Part shown: positions 51,670-59,618 of the stretch, in pieces | Position numbering within the stretch: the stretch's first letter is position 1 | Layout of the letters: each line of letters starts with the position of its first letter | Assembly (NCBI GenBank): GCA_965212195.1 | Contig: CBDBUW010000017.1 | Location: forward strand, 682,001-746,000 | Length of the DNA stretch: 64,000 bases | DNA from: JAJCYK01 sp965212195 | GTDB lineage: Bacteria > Bacteroidota > Bacteroidia > Cytophagales > Cyclobacteriaceae | Reading direction: 5' to 3' | Position numbers and translations under genes: made by a program | The notes under the pieces: generated by a model | Told to the model about the DNA's origin: nothing | Database searches by the model: none | Seen by the model: only the letters and a program-made list of their open reading frames with translations

Positions 51670-53160
51670 ATGACTAAAGTATTCAGCAGCTTGTATTGGA
51701 AAATTGCCGTGACCTTCCTGGCCTTGTTGGTGGTAATTGGCGGTGCCTATGTATTCATCACCATAGATACCGTTAAGATGTACTTCCAGGAAAAGAATCA
51801 ACGGCTGCATGCCGACCTGGCGGAACACGTGGTGAAAGAGGTCAAGCCCTCGTTCAGTAACGGCCAGGTCAATGAGGCTTCAATGGATATGATCATGCAC
51901 AGTATGATGGCCATCAACCCTAGTATTGAAGTTTATTTACTGGATAGCTACGGTCGCATTCTTAATTACGTAGCTCCTTATAAAAAGGTGAAATTGGAGC
52001 AAGTAACGCTTGGGCCCATTAACCAATTTATAGCCACAAAAGGTCAAAAATTCATTACCGGTGATGACCCACGAAACCCTGGAATTAAGAAGGAATTCTC
52101 CGCGGCGCCAATCCGGGAAAATGACCAGTTGGTGGGCTATGTTTATGTGGTGTTGGCCAGTGAGGAGTATGATATGGCTGCCCAGGACCTGATTGGTGAT
52201 TACATCATGAGGTTGGGAGGAAAAACCATGCTGTTGACTCTGGTTACCACGTTTTTATTGGGTTTGACCATTTTTTGGTTCATCACCAGATATCTGAACC
52301 AGATAATTGAGGTAGTAAAACGATTCAAAGAAGGAAAACTAGAGGAGCGAATACCGGTCAAATCCAGTGGTGAATTAAAAGTGCTGGCCCTGACCTTCAA
52401 TGAGATGGCAGAAAAGATCCTGAATAATATCGAGGACATCAAGGCTACCGAAAACTTGAGAAGAGAATTGGTTGCCAATGTTTCACACGATTTACGAACA
52501 CCCATCAGCATCATTCATGGGTACGTGGAGACATTGCTGATGAAAGAAAGCTCGCTAACGGACCAAGAACGTACTCAGTATCTCAATACTGTGTTGGAAA
52601 GCACGGAACGTCTTAAGAAGTTAGTGGCCGATCTTTTTGAACTTTCCAAGCTGGAAGCCAAGGAGATCCAGCCTCATAAGGAACCTTTTTTTATTTCGGA
52701 ACTAATCCAGGATATCAGTCATAAACATAAGCTGATGGCCCAGGAGAAGAACATTACCATAGTGCCGGTGGTAGATAATAACACTCCTATGGTGAATGCC
52801 GATATATCCCTGATCGAAAGGGTCCTGCAAAATTTAATGGACAATGCCATCAAGTTTAGCAACGATGGGGGCATTATTACTATAGAAACGCATCAATTCG
52901 ACGACCTAGTGGAAGTAAAAATCACTGACACCGGCAAAGGGATTCCTGAAGAAGACCTCCCCTATGTCTTTGATCGTTACTTCAATTTTTCAAAATCAAG
53001 CGCGGTGGCGGAAAATAGCAAAGAAGCCCCAAAGACCAGCTCTGGTTTAGGACTAGCCATTGTCAAGAAAATCCTGGAGATCCATGATGCTACCATAAAG
53101 CTTACCAGCAGGCTCAACAAAGGCAGTGCTTTTTCTTTTCGCTTACCATTGCATCAATAA
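51670..53160 (+). CDS. Sensor histidine kinase
   Basis: A 496-residue membrane kinase. TM1 (about 10-32) and TM2 (about 187-207) bracket a periplasmic sensor region of about 150 residues with a PAS-like pattern (IEVYLLDSYGRILNYVAPYK). HAMP follows (208-260), then HisKA with H273 (VANVSHDLRTPISIIHGY), an N-box (LQNLMDNAIKFSNDGG), and intact G1 and G2 boxes (DTGKGIPEEDLPYVFDRYF, SGLGLAIVKKI). It should phosphorylate the regulator encoded 2 bp upstream. The signal is unknown. Confidence 0.94.
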   Translation: MTKVFSSLYWKIAVTFLALLVVIGGAYVFITIDTVKMYFQEKNQRLHADLAEHVVKEVKPSFSNGQVNEASMDMIMHSMMAINPSIEVYLLDSYGRILNYVAPYKKVKLEQVTLGPINQFIATKGQKFITGDDPRNPGIKKEFSAAPIRENDQLVGYVYVVLASEEYDMAAQDLIGDYIMRLGGKTMLLTLVTTFLLGLTIFWFITRYLNQIIEVVKRFKEGKLEERIPVKSSGELKVLALTFNEMAEKILNNIEDIKATENLRRELVANVSHDLRTPISIIHGYVETLLMKESSLTDQERTQYLNTVLESTERLKKLVADLFELSKLEAKEIQPHKEPFFISELIQDISHKHKLMAQEKNITIVPVVDNNTPMVNADISLIERVLQNLMDNAIKFSNDGGIITIETHQFDDLVEVKITDTGKGIPEEDLPYVFDRYFNFSKSSAVAENSKEAPKTSSGLGLAIVKKILEIHDATIKLTSRLNKGSAFSFRLPLHQ

Positions 53161-53291
53161 GCCGGAATTGAAATCCAAAATGTTATGATAAGAATGGAGC
53201 GGTCGGTGTTGCGGGCACGGGTCTATTACTATTCAGGATGACCTGGCAATTAACAATTGTGAACCTTTAATTATTATTTCTTTAGAAGGCT

Positions 53292-53325
53292 GTGACTCTT
53301 TCGTGATAGTTGGTAAGGAATTTTG
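53292..53325 (+). promoter_or_regulatory. Promoter of the spondin gene, twin of the response-regulator promoter
   Basis: GTGACTCTTTCGTGATAGTT (53292-53311) repeats the motif before the response-regulator gene with three substitutions, keeping GTGAC and GTGAT 11 bp apart. GAATTTTG (53318-53325) follows after the same 6 bp and is one mismatch from TAnnTTTG. The gap from the motif to the ATG at 53346 is 34 bp in both promoters. Confidence 0.65.
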
Positions 53326-53345
53326 AAGTTCTAACTAACGAAAAT

Positions 53346-54677
53346 ATGTTTATCATGAGAAAGTTATTTTTGTCCCTGATTCCTTTAGCCGCGCTGTTAA
53401 GCTGCGACGATGACGATCCCGGTGTACCGATGACCACACCAACGAGCTTTACAGTGCGCATTGAGAATGTCACGGAAGCCAAGCCTTTCTTTAGCAGCGG
53501 CACTATTCCGGGAATACTGATGCCCGGGGAAGAACAGGAATTTACATTTGAAGCAGGACCGGTCACTCTGCCCGGTGCCAATACCAAATTGAGTTTAATT
53601 ACCATGTTTGTCCAGTCCAATGATCTTTTCATGGGCCCCGGCGAAGGTGGCATAGCATTATACGACAACGGCAACCGGACAACGGGCGATGTCACCGACC
53701 AGGTAGAACTTTGGGATGCGGGAACAGAGGTTAATGAAGAGCCTGGAGTAGGTCCAAATCAGGCTCCCCGTCAGGCTGGGCCAAATACCGGGACCGATGA
53801 AAATGGTACGGTAATTTTAGTGGAAGATAGCGGCGATGGGTTTACCTATCCGGAAGTTTCAGAGGTTATCCAGGTAGAAATTGAGGCCCTGGCCGGATCA
53901 GATACAGGATTCAAGGTAATCGTTCGCAATATTTCAGACGGATCTTCTTTGCCTACACCTTTTGCAGGCTTAGCCTGGGCAGTGCATACGGAAGACGGTC
54001 CATTCTTTACTGTGGGAGAGGCAGATCGCGGTGATGGTCTGGAAGAAATTGCGGAAGATGGTGATGCCACCAACCTGGGCACTTACAGCGATGACAATAC
54101 CGGTCTGGTGACTCCTTTGTCACCCGGCGTTTGGGCCGTTCACGATACTGGTGTTAACCCCTTGTTCACCAGCGGAGCGGCGGACTTAGGTGAAGGCTTA
54201 GAAGATATTGCTGAGGACGGCGATCCTGCGGCATTGGCCGGAGTTTTATCCGGTAAAGCTGGGGTAAGCAGCAGTGACCTATTCAACACCCCTGTGGGCG
54301 CGGGAGCTCCTGGTCCGGCAGTACCTGGAGAAGCTTACGAGTTTACCATAAGCGCTGAGGACGGTGACTACCTATCTTTTGCCACTATGTTCATTCAATC
54401 CAACGACCTCTTCTACACTTTCGCGGAAGGAGGCATTGCCTTGTTTAATAATGGGACTGCTATTAGCGGGGATGTTACTTCTTCCGTGTTATTGTATGAT
54501 GCCGGTACAGAAGTTAATGAATTCCCGGGGGCTGGCTTGAATCAAGCCATTCGACAAAGCGGTTTGGACACCGGACTGGACGAGAATGGGGTGGTTACTA
54601 ATATCAACAACATCAACGATGGGTTTACCTATCCTGATATTGCCAATATAGTTCAAGTAACCATTACACCACAATAG
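53346..54677 (+). CDS. Two-domain spondin lipoprotein
   Basis: A 443-residue lipoprotein (LLSC, C20) with two spondin-type (Spond_N) units. I prefer the ATG at 53346 because it keeps the promoter spacing of the twin promoter; ATG 53355 would also fit. One block of about 97 residues occurs twice: 82-178 (TMFVQSNDLFMGPGEGGIAL, AGTEVNEEPG, DGFTYPE) and 344-440 (TMFIQSNDLFYTFAEGGIAL, AGTEVNEFPG, DGFTYPD). A smaller block with WAVH and GLExIAEDGD occurs twice in the middle (211-241 and 263-297). The first unit lacks the small block and the second has both copies. Extracellular spondin domains bind surfaces or ions; the role here is unknown. Confidence 0.85.
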   Translation: MFIMRKLFLSLIPLAALLSCDDDDPGVPMTTPTSFTVRIENVTEAKPFFSSGTIPGILMPGEEQEFTFEAGPVTLPGANTKLSLITMFVQSNDLFMGPGEGGIALYDNGNRTTGDVTDQVELWDAGTEVNEEPGVGPNQAPRQAGPNTGTDENGTVILVEDSGDGFTYPEVSEVIQVEIEALAGSDTGFKVIVRNISDGSSLPTPFAGLAWAVHTEDGPFFTVGEADRGDGLEEIAEDGDATNLGTYSDDNTGLVTPLSPGVWAVHDTGVNPLFTSGAADLGEGLEDIAEDGDPAALAGVLSGKAGVSSSDLFNTPVGAGAPGPAVPGEAYEFTISAEDGDYLSFATMFIQSNDLFYTFAEGGIALFNNGTAISGDVTSSVLLYDAGTEVNEFPGAGLNQAIRQSGLDTGLDENGVVTNINNINDGFTYPDIANIVQVTITPQ

Positions 54678-54694
54678 GCGGCTTCGAATATGTG

Positions 54695-54727
54695 AAGGAT
54701 CTCCCAAAAAAAGGAGATCCTTTTTTT
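54695..54727 (+). terminator. Intrinsic terminator of the spondin gene
   Basis: AAGGATCTCC and GGAGATCCTT form a perfect 10-bp stem with an 8-nt A-rich loop and run into seven Ts. It lies 17 bp after the spondin stop. Confidence 0.9.
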
Positions 54728-54848
54728 AGGAATTTATGCCAGGTCTCAAATTCAGATACTGTCATCCTCTATCTTAGCAAGAAATCGATTTTTAAAAGTC
54801 TTTATTGTATCACTAAAGTCTGAACCCAAACTTTGGTGAAGGGGAGGG

Positions 54849-54868
54849 ATGTGGGGGATCCCCCACAT
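54849..54868. repeat. 20-bp perfect palindrome
   Basis: ATGTGGGGGATCCCCCACAT reads identically on both strands. It lies between the terminator of the spondin gene and the 3' end of the convergent amidohydrolase gene. It can form a GC-rich hairpin but has no flanking T-run on either strand, so a terminator role is doubtful; it could be an intergenic repeat or a protein site. Confidence 0.5.
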
Positions 54869-54951
54869 TGTATTATTAATAGATTATAGTAATAGTAGTC
54901 ACAAAACGTGCAGCAATTGTTCAATTATGGGTATGAATTACCGGTAGTTGC

Positions 54952-56391
54952 TTATTCCCTGAGCAGCTTTTTGATCTCCGCTAATCTCTCATGACGTTCA
55001 GCAGGGTCATACAATTGTCCATTCTTAACTACACCCCATATATTGCGCACCGCTTGAATATCAATAAGGGGATTTGAATCCAATATCACCAGATCGGCCT
55101 GGTGATATTCCTTTACTCTTCCGTGATCCGTTAGTTCCAAAAAATCAGCGGGATTACAGGTGGCCGTTTGTAAAGCCGCAGCCGGCGTCAGTCCGGCCTT
55201 GACTAATGCTTCCAGTTCATTGTGGACCCCTATACCTGGCCAACATAAGGGGTTAGCGCCCACATCCGTACCGGCAAGAATCTTAACCCCATTTTGATAC
55301 AGATCTCCAGTTAGTTTTTCATAAAATGTGTATAACCTCTTTTTCAGAATAAGAAACTCCTCCTTGTCACGATATTTTAGATGATCATTGTGCTGTGTGG
55401 TCCAATATTTTTGTAGGTAGTCGGGAAGAAAGTCCCATAATTCATCATCCTGGATTCGTTGCTCTTCAAACCAAGCATTTTTGTACCACATGCTCAAAGT
55501 GGGGGTATGCCAGGTACCATGCTTCTTAAATACCGCAATCAATTGATACCAGCGTTCCTGGTCAAAAGTGTCCATCATCAAATTTTGGCGGTGGATGTAC
55601 ATATCAAAAGGGTTGCTGAGATTGCCGTAATCGATACTCTTGTTCACTATATCATGACGGCGGGTGGAACATTCCAGTAAGATCTCCAATAAATGCTCCT
55701 GGCTTTTCATGCCGGTGGCCGCCGCTTCCGAGGGTAATACTTCGAAAGGCACATGCCCCACCATAGGAATATCATGTTGCGCGGCATAGTCGCTCAGAGT
55801 AAAATACAAAGACCTGGGTAACAAAGAATACACTTTTAAAAAGTCCGAGCCGGCTGATATCAACGAATCCACCACTACCGGCACCTGGCTGCTATCAGCA
55901 ATACCTACCGAACCGTCCCACATAGGATTGGGGCCATCCAGTAAAGGACCGCAGGCCACAATATCCGGCACCAGTAATCGTCCCTCCTCCGCTAATTTTT
56001 CCCATTGTTGAATTACTGTCATACTGCCGGCCATATCACGGATACCGGTAACCCCATTGAGTACAAATTGGGGCATCAATAAGTCGCGATCCTCCGCAAT
56101 AGGCGACATGCGCCAGACCTCCGGATCGTCGGGGTGTGCATGCATATCCCACAGACCCGGAATTAGAAATTTATCTTTACCATTTATGATCTTAACTTCT
56201 GTGGTGGAGGTGTTGCTGGATGAGTTAACAATGGAATGGACCCGATCACCAACGATCAGAACATCCTGCGGCTCGGACATTAATTGTCCTTGATCGACAT
56301 CCACCACTTGAATACTCTGCAATAGCCAGCGGTCCTCTTGAGCTATCAGCTGAATACTTATTATTAACAAAAAGGGTAAAAGCAAACGCAT
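54952..56391 (-). CDS. Secreted amidohydrolase-family protein
   Basis: A 479-residue protein with signal peptide (MRLLLPFLLIISIQLIAQ). The metal-dependent hydrolase motifs appear in order: FLIPGLWDMHAHPDDPEVW (HxH), FLKVYSLLPRSLY with the bridging lysine, MVGHVPFEVLPSEAA and KSQEHLLEI with histidines, and KILAGTDVGANPLCWPG with the catalytic aspartate. The C-terminal DLVILDSNPLIDIQAVRNIWGVVKNG strand-rich part (cited in pieces DLVILDSNP and IWGVVKNGQLY) is the usual cap. It resembles periplasmic imidazolonepropionase/prolidase-like amidohydrolases. Substrate unknown. It starts 3 bp after the NTF2-like gene. Confidence 0.87.
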   Translation of the reverse strand: MRLLLPFLLIISIQLIAQEDRWLLQSIQVVDVDQGQLMSEPQDVLIVGDRVHSIVNSSSNTSTTEVKIINGKDKFLIPGLWDMHAHPDDPEVWRMSPIAEDRDLLMPQFVLNGVTGIRDMAGSMTVIQQWEKLAEEGRLLVPDIVACGPLLDGPNPMWDGSVGIADSSQVPVVVDSLISAGSDFLKVYSLLPRSLYFTLSDYAAQHDIPMVGHVPFEVLPSEAAATGMKSQEHLLEILLECSTRRHDIVNKSIDYGNLSNPFDMYIHRQNLMMDTFDQERWYQLIAVFKKHGTWHTPTLSMWYKNAWFEEQRIQDDELWDFLPDYLQKYWTTQHNDHLKYRDKEEFLILKKRLYTFYEKLTGDLYQNGVKILAGTDVGANPLCWPGIGVHNELEALVKAGLTPAAALQTATCNPADFLELTDHGRVKEYHQADLVILDSNPLIDIQAVRNIWGVVKNGQLYDPAERHERLAEIKKLLRE

Positions 56392-56394
56392 AAA

Positions 56395-56901
56395 TTAGTA
56401 GGTGGCTCCAGCGGCAATATGATCAGGTATATCACAACCTTCCACCTGGCGGGTGTCCGCAATATGAAAAATACGCCATTTCTTCCCATCATGAGCCAAC
56501 TGTAGGGCATCCACCCCACAATGATGAAATGCATCATCCAAATAAAAGGCATAACGCACCCAAACGGTGGCCAAATTCAGATCCCTACGCACTTCATAGT
56601 CCCATATGCGTTCGTCCCACACCAGCTCGTGAGGTTTGCCGATGGCATTAAACCAATTGTTGATATCATCTATCTTGAATTCCGGCGTGCCGGTCTTATT
56701 GATGAAAGCAGTATTAGCGGAAGCCTGGGAGTAGAAGTTAGCCTTCACCATGGCGCTATCACCAAGGCGCATGCCCTCAAATATATCGATGACCACCTGG
56801 ACCACTTCTTTGTCCTTAGCACTTAGGGCCTCCCATTGGCTGGATTGACCCCAGACGGGTAAACTGAATAACAGAAAAATAGATATTGTTGCTGACTTCA
56901 T
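56395..56901 (-). CDS. Secreted NTF2-like protein
   Basis: A 168-residue protein with signal peptide (MKSATISIFLLFSLPVWG, then QSSQ). The remainder has the NTF2/SnoaL pattern: VVIDIFEGMRLGDSAMVKANF, INNWFNAIGKPHELVWDERI, NLATVWVRYAFYLDDAFHHC and ALQLAHDGKKWRIFHIADT. It is co-transcribed with the amidohydrolase gene (3-bp gap), so both may act on one small molecule, but no function is known. Confidence 0.75.
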   Translation of the reverse strand: MKSATISIFLLFSLPVWGQSSQWEALSAKDKEVVQVVIDIFEGMRLGDSAMVKANFYSQASANTAFINKTGTPEFKIDDINNWFNAIGKPHELVWDERIWDYEVRRDLNLATVWVRYAFYLDDAFHHCGVDALQLAHDGKKWRIFHIADTRQVEGCDIPDHIAAGATY

Positions 56902-57075
56902 GATTTCTAGTTGGATGAAGGGAATTTAGGAAAAAGCCCCTTAATGCCCTTTATGGTATACTAAAAATTTTATTAATGGGTATCACGGAAACAACATCCC
57001 AACCTTTCAAATAAAATATTTTGTAACCAAGGCGAGGTGCGACTATCCAATAGATGTAACTAAACTTTGTATACC

Positions 57076-57660
57076 ATGAAAGATTATTTAAGAAAAGACT
57101 ATTTAAGCTTATGGAATATTACTTTTTGTCTCACTTTTCTTTTAGGCAGTTCTTTAATACCTGTCTTTGGCCAGGAACATCCCCACAACGAGCATCCCGG
57201 ACAAGAGTCACCTAAATTAACAGATTCGGAAATTGCTCACGTAGGGGTAGTAGCTAATCAGATCGATATCAACTACGCTGCACTGGCTCAGAAGAAATCC
57301 AAGAACAAAGAAATTTTGAATTTTGCAGAGACCATGTCGCGAGACCATAACGGGGTGATTGAACAGGCTACCGCCCTGGTAACGAAATTAGGAGTAACCC
57401 CCCAGGAAAATGCCGTAAGCCAATCGCTTCTCGACGGAGCCGAGAAGACTAAGGCCATGTTAATGACTAAAAAGGGAAAAGCCTTTGATAAGGCATACAT
57501 TGACAATGAGGTGGCTTACCACAAAGCAGTTATCTCCGCGGTGCAGGACCTGTTAATTCCACAAACTTCCAACGGCGAATTGAAGGGGTTATTGGAGGCC
57601 ATTTTGCCAGCACTGGAGGCACATCTGAAGCATGCGGAGATGGTACAGCAAAAACTATAG
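57076..57660 (+). CDS. Secreted DUF4142 protein
   Basis: A 194-residue protein read from the ATG at 57076 (MKDYLRKDYLSLWNITFCLT), with a signal peptide ending near VFGQ. The body is a helical bundle typical of DUF4142 (ferritin-like fold): SEIAHVGVVANQIDINYAAL, FAETMSRDHNGVIEQATAL, AYIDNEVAYHKAVISAVQDL and a final HLKHAEMVQQKL. Such proteins have been linked to envelope stress, but the function is not established. TAAACTTTG 7 bp before the ATG may be part of a -7 box. The cupredoxin gene follows after 8 bp. Confidence 0.8.
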   Translation: MKDYLRKDYLSLWNITFCLTFLLGSSLIPVFGQEHPHNEHPGQESPKLTDSEIAHVGVVANQIDINYAALAQKKSKNKEILNFAETMSRDHNGVIEQATALVTKLGVTPQENAVSQSLLDGAEKTKAMLMTKKGKAFDKAYIDNEVAYHKAVISAVQDLLIPQTSNGELKGLLEAILPALEAHLKHAEMVQQKL

Positions 57661-57668
57661 CTTGATCC

Positions 57669-58025
57669 ATGGAGCGAGTTATGGTCTTGATTTTGGGGTT
57701 TTGGGCCCTGTTGGGCGGCTGTAAAGGTAAAAATAACGAATACCGCGAATTAGAAGTAAGTCATGCTCTAAACACCGATACCGTGGAGATCCTACAAATG
57801 GCCTTCAAACCGGCTATGTTGAAAATCCCCAAAGGAACTATAGTGGTTTTTGTTAATAACGACCTGGTAGATCATGATATAACTGAGAAGTCCAGTGCAT
57901 CATGGTCTTCCGGGGTCCTGAAACCGCAACAAACCTGGATTAAGACTTTTGAGCAAAACGAGGACTATTTTTGCAGTCTGCATGTGGTTATGAAAGGAAG
58001 GGTTGAGGTGGACGGTAGACGGTAG
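57669..58025 (+). CDS. Cupredoxin-like lipoprotein
   Basis: A 118-residue lipoprotein (ALLGGC, C18) with a plastocyanin-like domain. Copper ligands are in the right order: H69 (DLVDHDITE), C102, H105 and M108 (DYFCSLHVVMKG). It is probably a periplasmic electron-transfer or copper-binding protein, co-transcribed with the DUF4142 gene. The last residues VDGRR and the stop TAG (58023-58025) are encoded by the first units of a heptamer repeat array, so the C-terminus seems to have been made or altered by that array. Confidence 0.85.
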   Translation: MERVMVLILGFWALLGGCKGKNNEYRELEVSHALNTDTVEILQMAFKPAMLKIPKGTIVVFVNNDLVDHDITEKSSASWSSGVLKPQQTWIKTFEQNEDYFCSLHVVMKGRVEVDGRR

Positions 58026-58135
58026 ACGGTGGACGGTGGACGGTAGACGGTAGACGGTGGACGGTGGACGGTAGACGGAGAACGGTAGACGGAGAACGGT
58101 GGACGGTAGACGGAGAACGGTAGACGGAGAACGGT
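58010..58135. repeat. 18-unit heptanucleotide tandem array
   Basis: Exactly 18 units of 7 bp fill 126 bp without interruption. Four unit types occur: a = GGACGGT, b = AGACGGT, c = AGACGGA, d = GAACGGT. Their order is abba abba a cdcd a cdcd, so there is a higher-order pattern. The first 16 bp are coding for the cupredoxin gene, including its stop. Seven is not a multiple of 3, so unit changes before the stop would shift the frame. Confidence 0.92.
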
Positions 58136-58341
58136 TAACGATGGACGCCTACCTCTAGAAATCCCCGGACCCAACCAACCTCGGATTAATTTCCAGGCCG
58201 GGATCTACTGTTATAATACATTCATAATATCACTAATCTTATGCCTCAAGCCTTTAATATTCCATCTCCTTAAATTTTCAATGTTAAAATACCTTTTCTC
58301 AGGTTTGTGCGTTAACCTAAGGTCAACCAAAACCATTAGTC
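58136..58341. other. Intergenic region after the heptamer array
   Basis: Together with the array, the gene-free stretch from 58026 to 58341 is 316 bp. After the array I see no gene, no strong hairpin and no clear promoter. AGGTTTGTGCGTTAACCT at 58301-58318 has 5-bp inverted ends and lies 24 bp before the next ATG; it may be part of the next gene's promoter region. Confidence 0.35.
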
Positions 58342-58737
58342 ATGTACTATGCCAAACTGCTACTGGTAATCGCACTGCTTTCCGTTTGCTCCTTTACTCT
58401 GGTACAACAGTCCTCACGGGGCGACCAACCCATTATACATCTATTACTTAATGGTGAACCAGTGGATGCTGCAGATCCTCTATCGTTTGAGACTCAAGGC
58501 CATTTTGATGTGCTAGTTTTAGAGCAGGGATCAGCTCCTTTGGCTTATAATTTTGAAATTACATTAGTAAGAGCAAACAAGCCTGCAGTGGCACCTATCC
58601 GATTGCAAAACCGTAAAGAACTAAGAGATTTTCCTCTTGAGGATATACTCAAACATGCTCAGCCCGGGGACAGAATTATTGTGGAGATTACCAGCCTAGA
58701 GGGCTCTATATATTATAATTTAGAATTGGGACAATAG
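58342..58737 (+). CDS. Small secreted protein of unknown function
   Basis: A 131-residue protein with an N-terminal signal or anchor segment (MYYAKLLLVIALLSVCSFTL). The mature part is predicted to be beta-rich: IIHLLLNGEPVDAADPLSF, FDVLVLEQGSAPLAYNFEIT and AQPGDRIIVEITSLEG. The last motif resembles the end of beta-sandwich domains of the GldM type, but similarity is too slight to assign it. There is no lipobox. It stands alone between the heptamer array and a hairpin-rich gap. Confidence 0.6.
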   Translation: MYYAKLLLVIALLSVCSFTLVQQSSRGDQPIIHLLLNGEPVDAADPLSFETQGHFDVLVLEQGSAPLAYNFEITLVRANKPAVAPIRLQNRKELRDFPLEDILKHAQPGDRIIVEITSLEGSIYYNLELGQ

Positions 58738-58796
58738 CAGAGATCTTTGCGTCACGCTACGCCATGGGATTAGTGAAGCAATCGGTTGGTCTGGAT

Positions 58797-58891
58797 CCCG
58801 GAACTGTTCCGGGGCTACTGTAATAAGGCAGATGACAGCTGAACACAAAGAACCACAAAGGCTTTATGTTCCTTTGCGCTTCTTCGTGTCC
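58797..58891. repeat. Pair of intergenic hairpins (REP-like)
   Basis: CCCGGAA-CTG-TTCCGGG (58797-58813) is a perfect 7-bp stem. It is followed by a long imperfect inverted repeat: GAACACAAAGAACCACAAAGG (split as GAACACAAAG and AACCACAAAGG, 58841-58861) against the complement CCTTTGCGCT TCTTCGTGTCC (58871-58891), pairing at 16 of 21 positions plus G-U pairs. CACAAAG-type inverted repeats of this kind look like dispersed intergenic elements, but a genome search would be needed. Confidence 0.5.
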
Positions 58892-58952
58892 TTTTGTAAT
58901 AGTTTGATCACCCTCGATGCTTTGAGCACATAGTGCGACTTAATTACATTTC

Positions 58953-59468
58953 CTACATCTCCTCGTCTGCACTGGCTTCAGCCGCGGCAGCTGCAGCTTG
59001 TTCCTCTAATATAAAAGCTGAACCGTCCCAGAAGCCATGCTCCTCTACCACCAACCCATCTTCATACCACCAAGCCAGATGAAAGGGGACGCTCATGGTA
59101 TTGCCGGTTTTGGCATGAACTGCCTTCCATTCTCCCCAGAAATATACCCATTTGTCTCCATCGTCTTCTATAATCATCTCCCAATATGAATCATCCCCTA
59201 GTTCGTAGGAGGATACATTGCTCACTCCTTCCTGAGCATTTTTGATGTTGTCATCGGGCCCCACATGATCGATACTATTGTGATAGATCTTGGCAGTGTC
59301 CGCAAAAGCCGCCCGCATAGTTTCCCAATCACCGGCAAAGTAAGCATCCATAGTGGCCTTTGCTTGAGTGATTTCCGGTGAATCAGTGGTATAGCGTGCT
59401 TGTTGAGCTGGGGGTTGGCAAGCTGCAAAAAACACCAGCAGCAATACGCCAATAGGCAAATTCTTCAT
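58953..59468 (-). CDS. NTF2/SnoaL-like lipoprotein
   Basis: A 171-residue lipoprotein (FFAAC, C17). The fold pattern is NTF2-like: ITQAKATMDAYFAGDWETMR, FADTAKIYHNSIDHVGPDD, DGDKWVYFWGEWKAVHAKTG and VPFHLAWWYEDGLVVEEHGF. The last residues are a run of Ala and Glu (LEEQAAAAAAEASADEEM) unlike the rest of the family. Function unknown; it is a third NTF2-fold protein in the window. Confidence 0.72.
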   Translation of the reverse strand: MKNLPIGVLLLVFFAACQPPAQQARYTTDSPEITQAKATMDAYFAGDWETMRAAFADTAKIYHNSIDHVGPDDNIKNAQEGVSNVSSYELGDDSYWEMIIEDDGDKWVYFWGEWKAVHAKTGNTMSVPFHLAWWYEDGLVVEEHGFWDGSAFILEEQAAAAAAEASADEEM

Positions 59469-59618
59469 AGTCTCTTGATTTTTAGGTTAAGGTTTGTGCG
59501 ATAAGGTAAGAATATTTCTATCCATTTAAAAATCAGTCATTTGAGCCAATTGCCGTAGCAGTTAATCGGATAACAGTGGTGGTTTGTGAATTATACCGGT
59601 AATTTGCCAAATTGTAGT

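Noticed and set aside
58010..58135. Possible CRISPR array
   Set aside because: The repeats are 7 bp and directly adjoining, with no spacers; no cas gene is in the window.
58302..59500. Shared GGTTTGTGCG at 58302-58311 and 59491-59500 as a common operator
   Set aside because: The match is 10 bp only, the flanks differ, and its position relative to the nearest genes is inconsistent.
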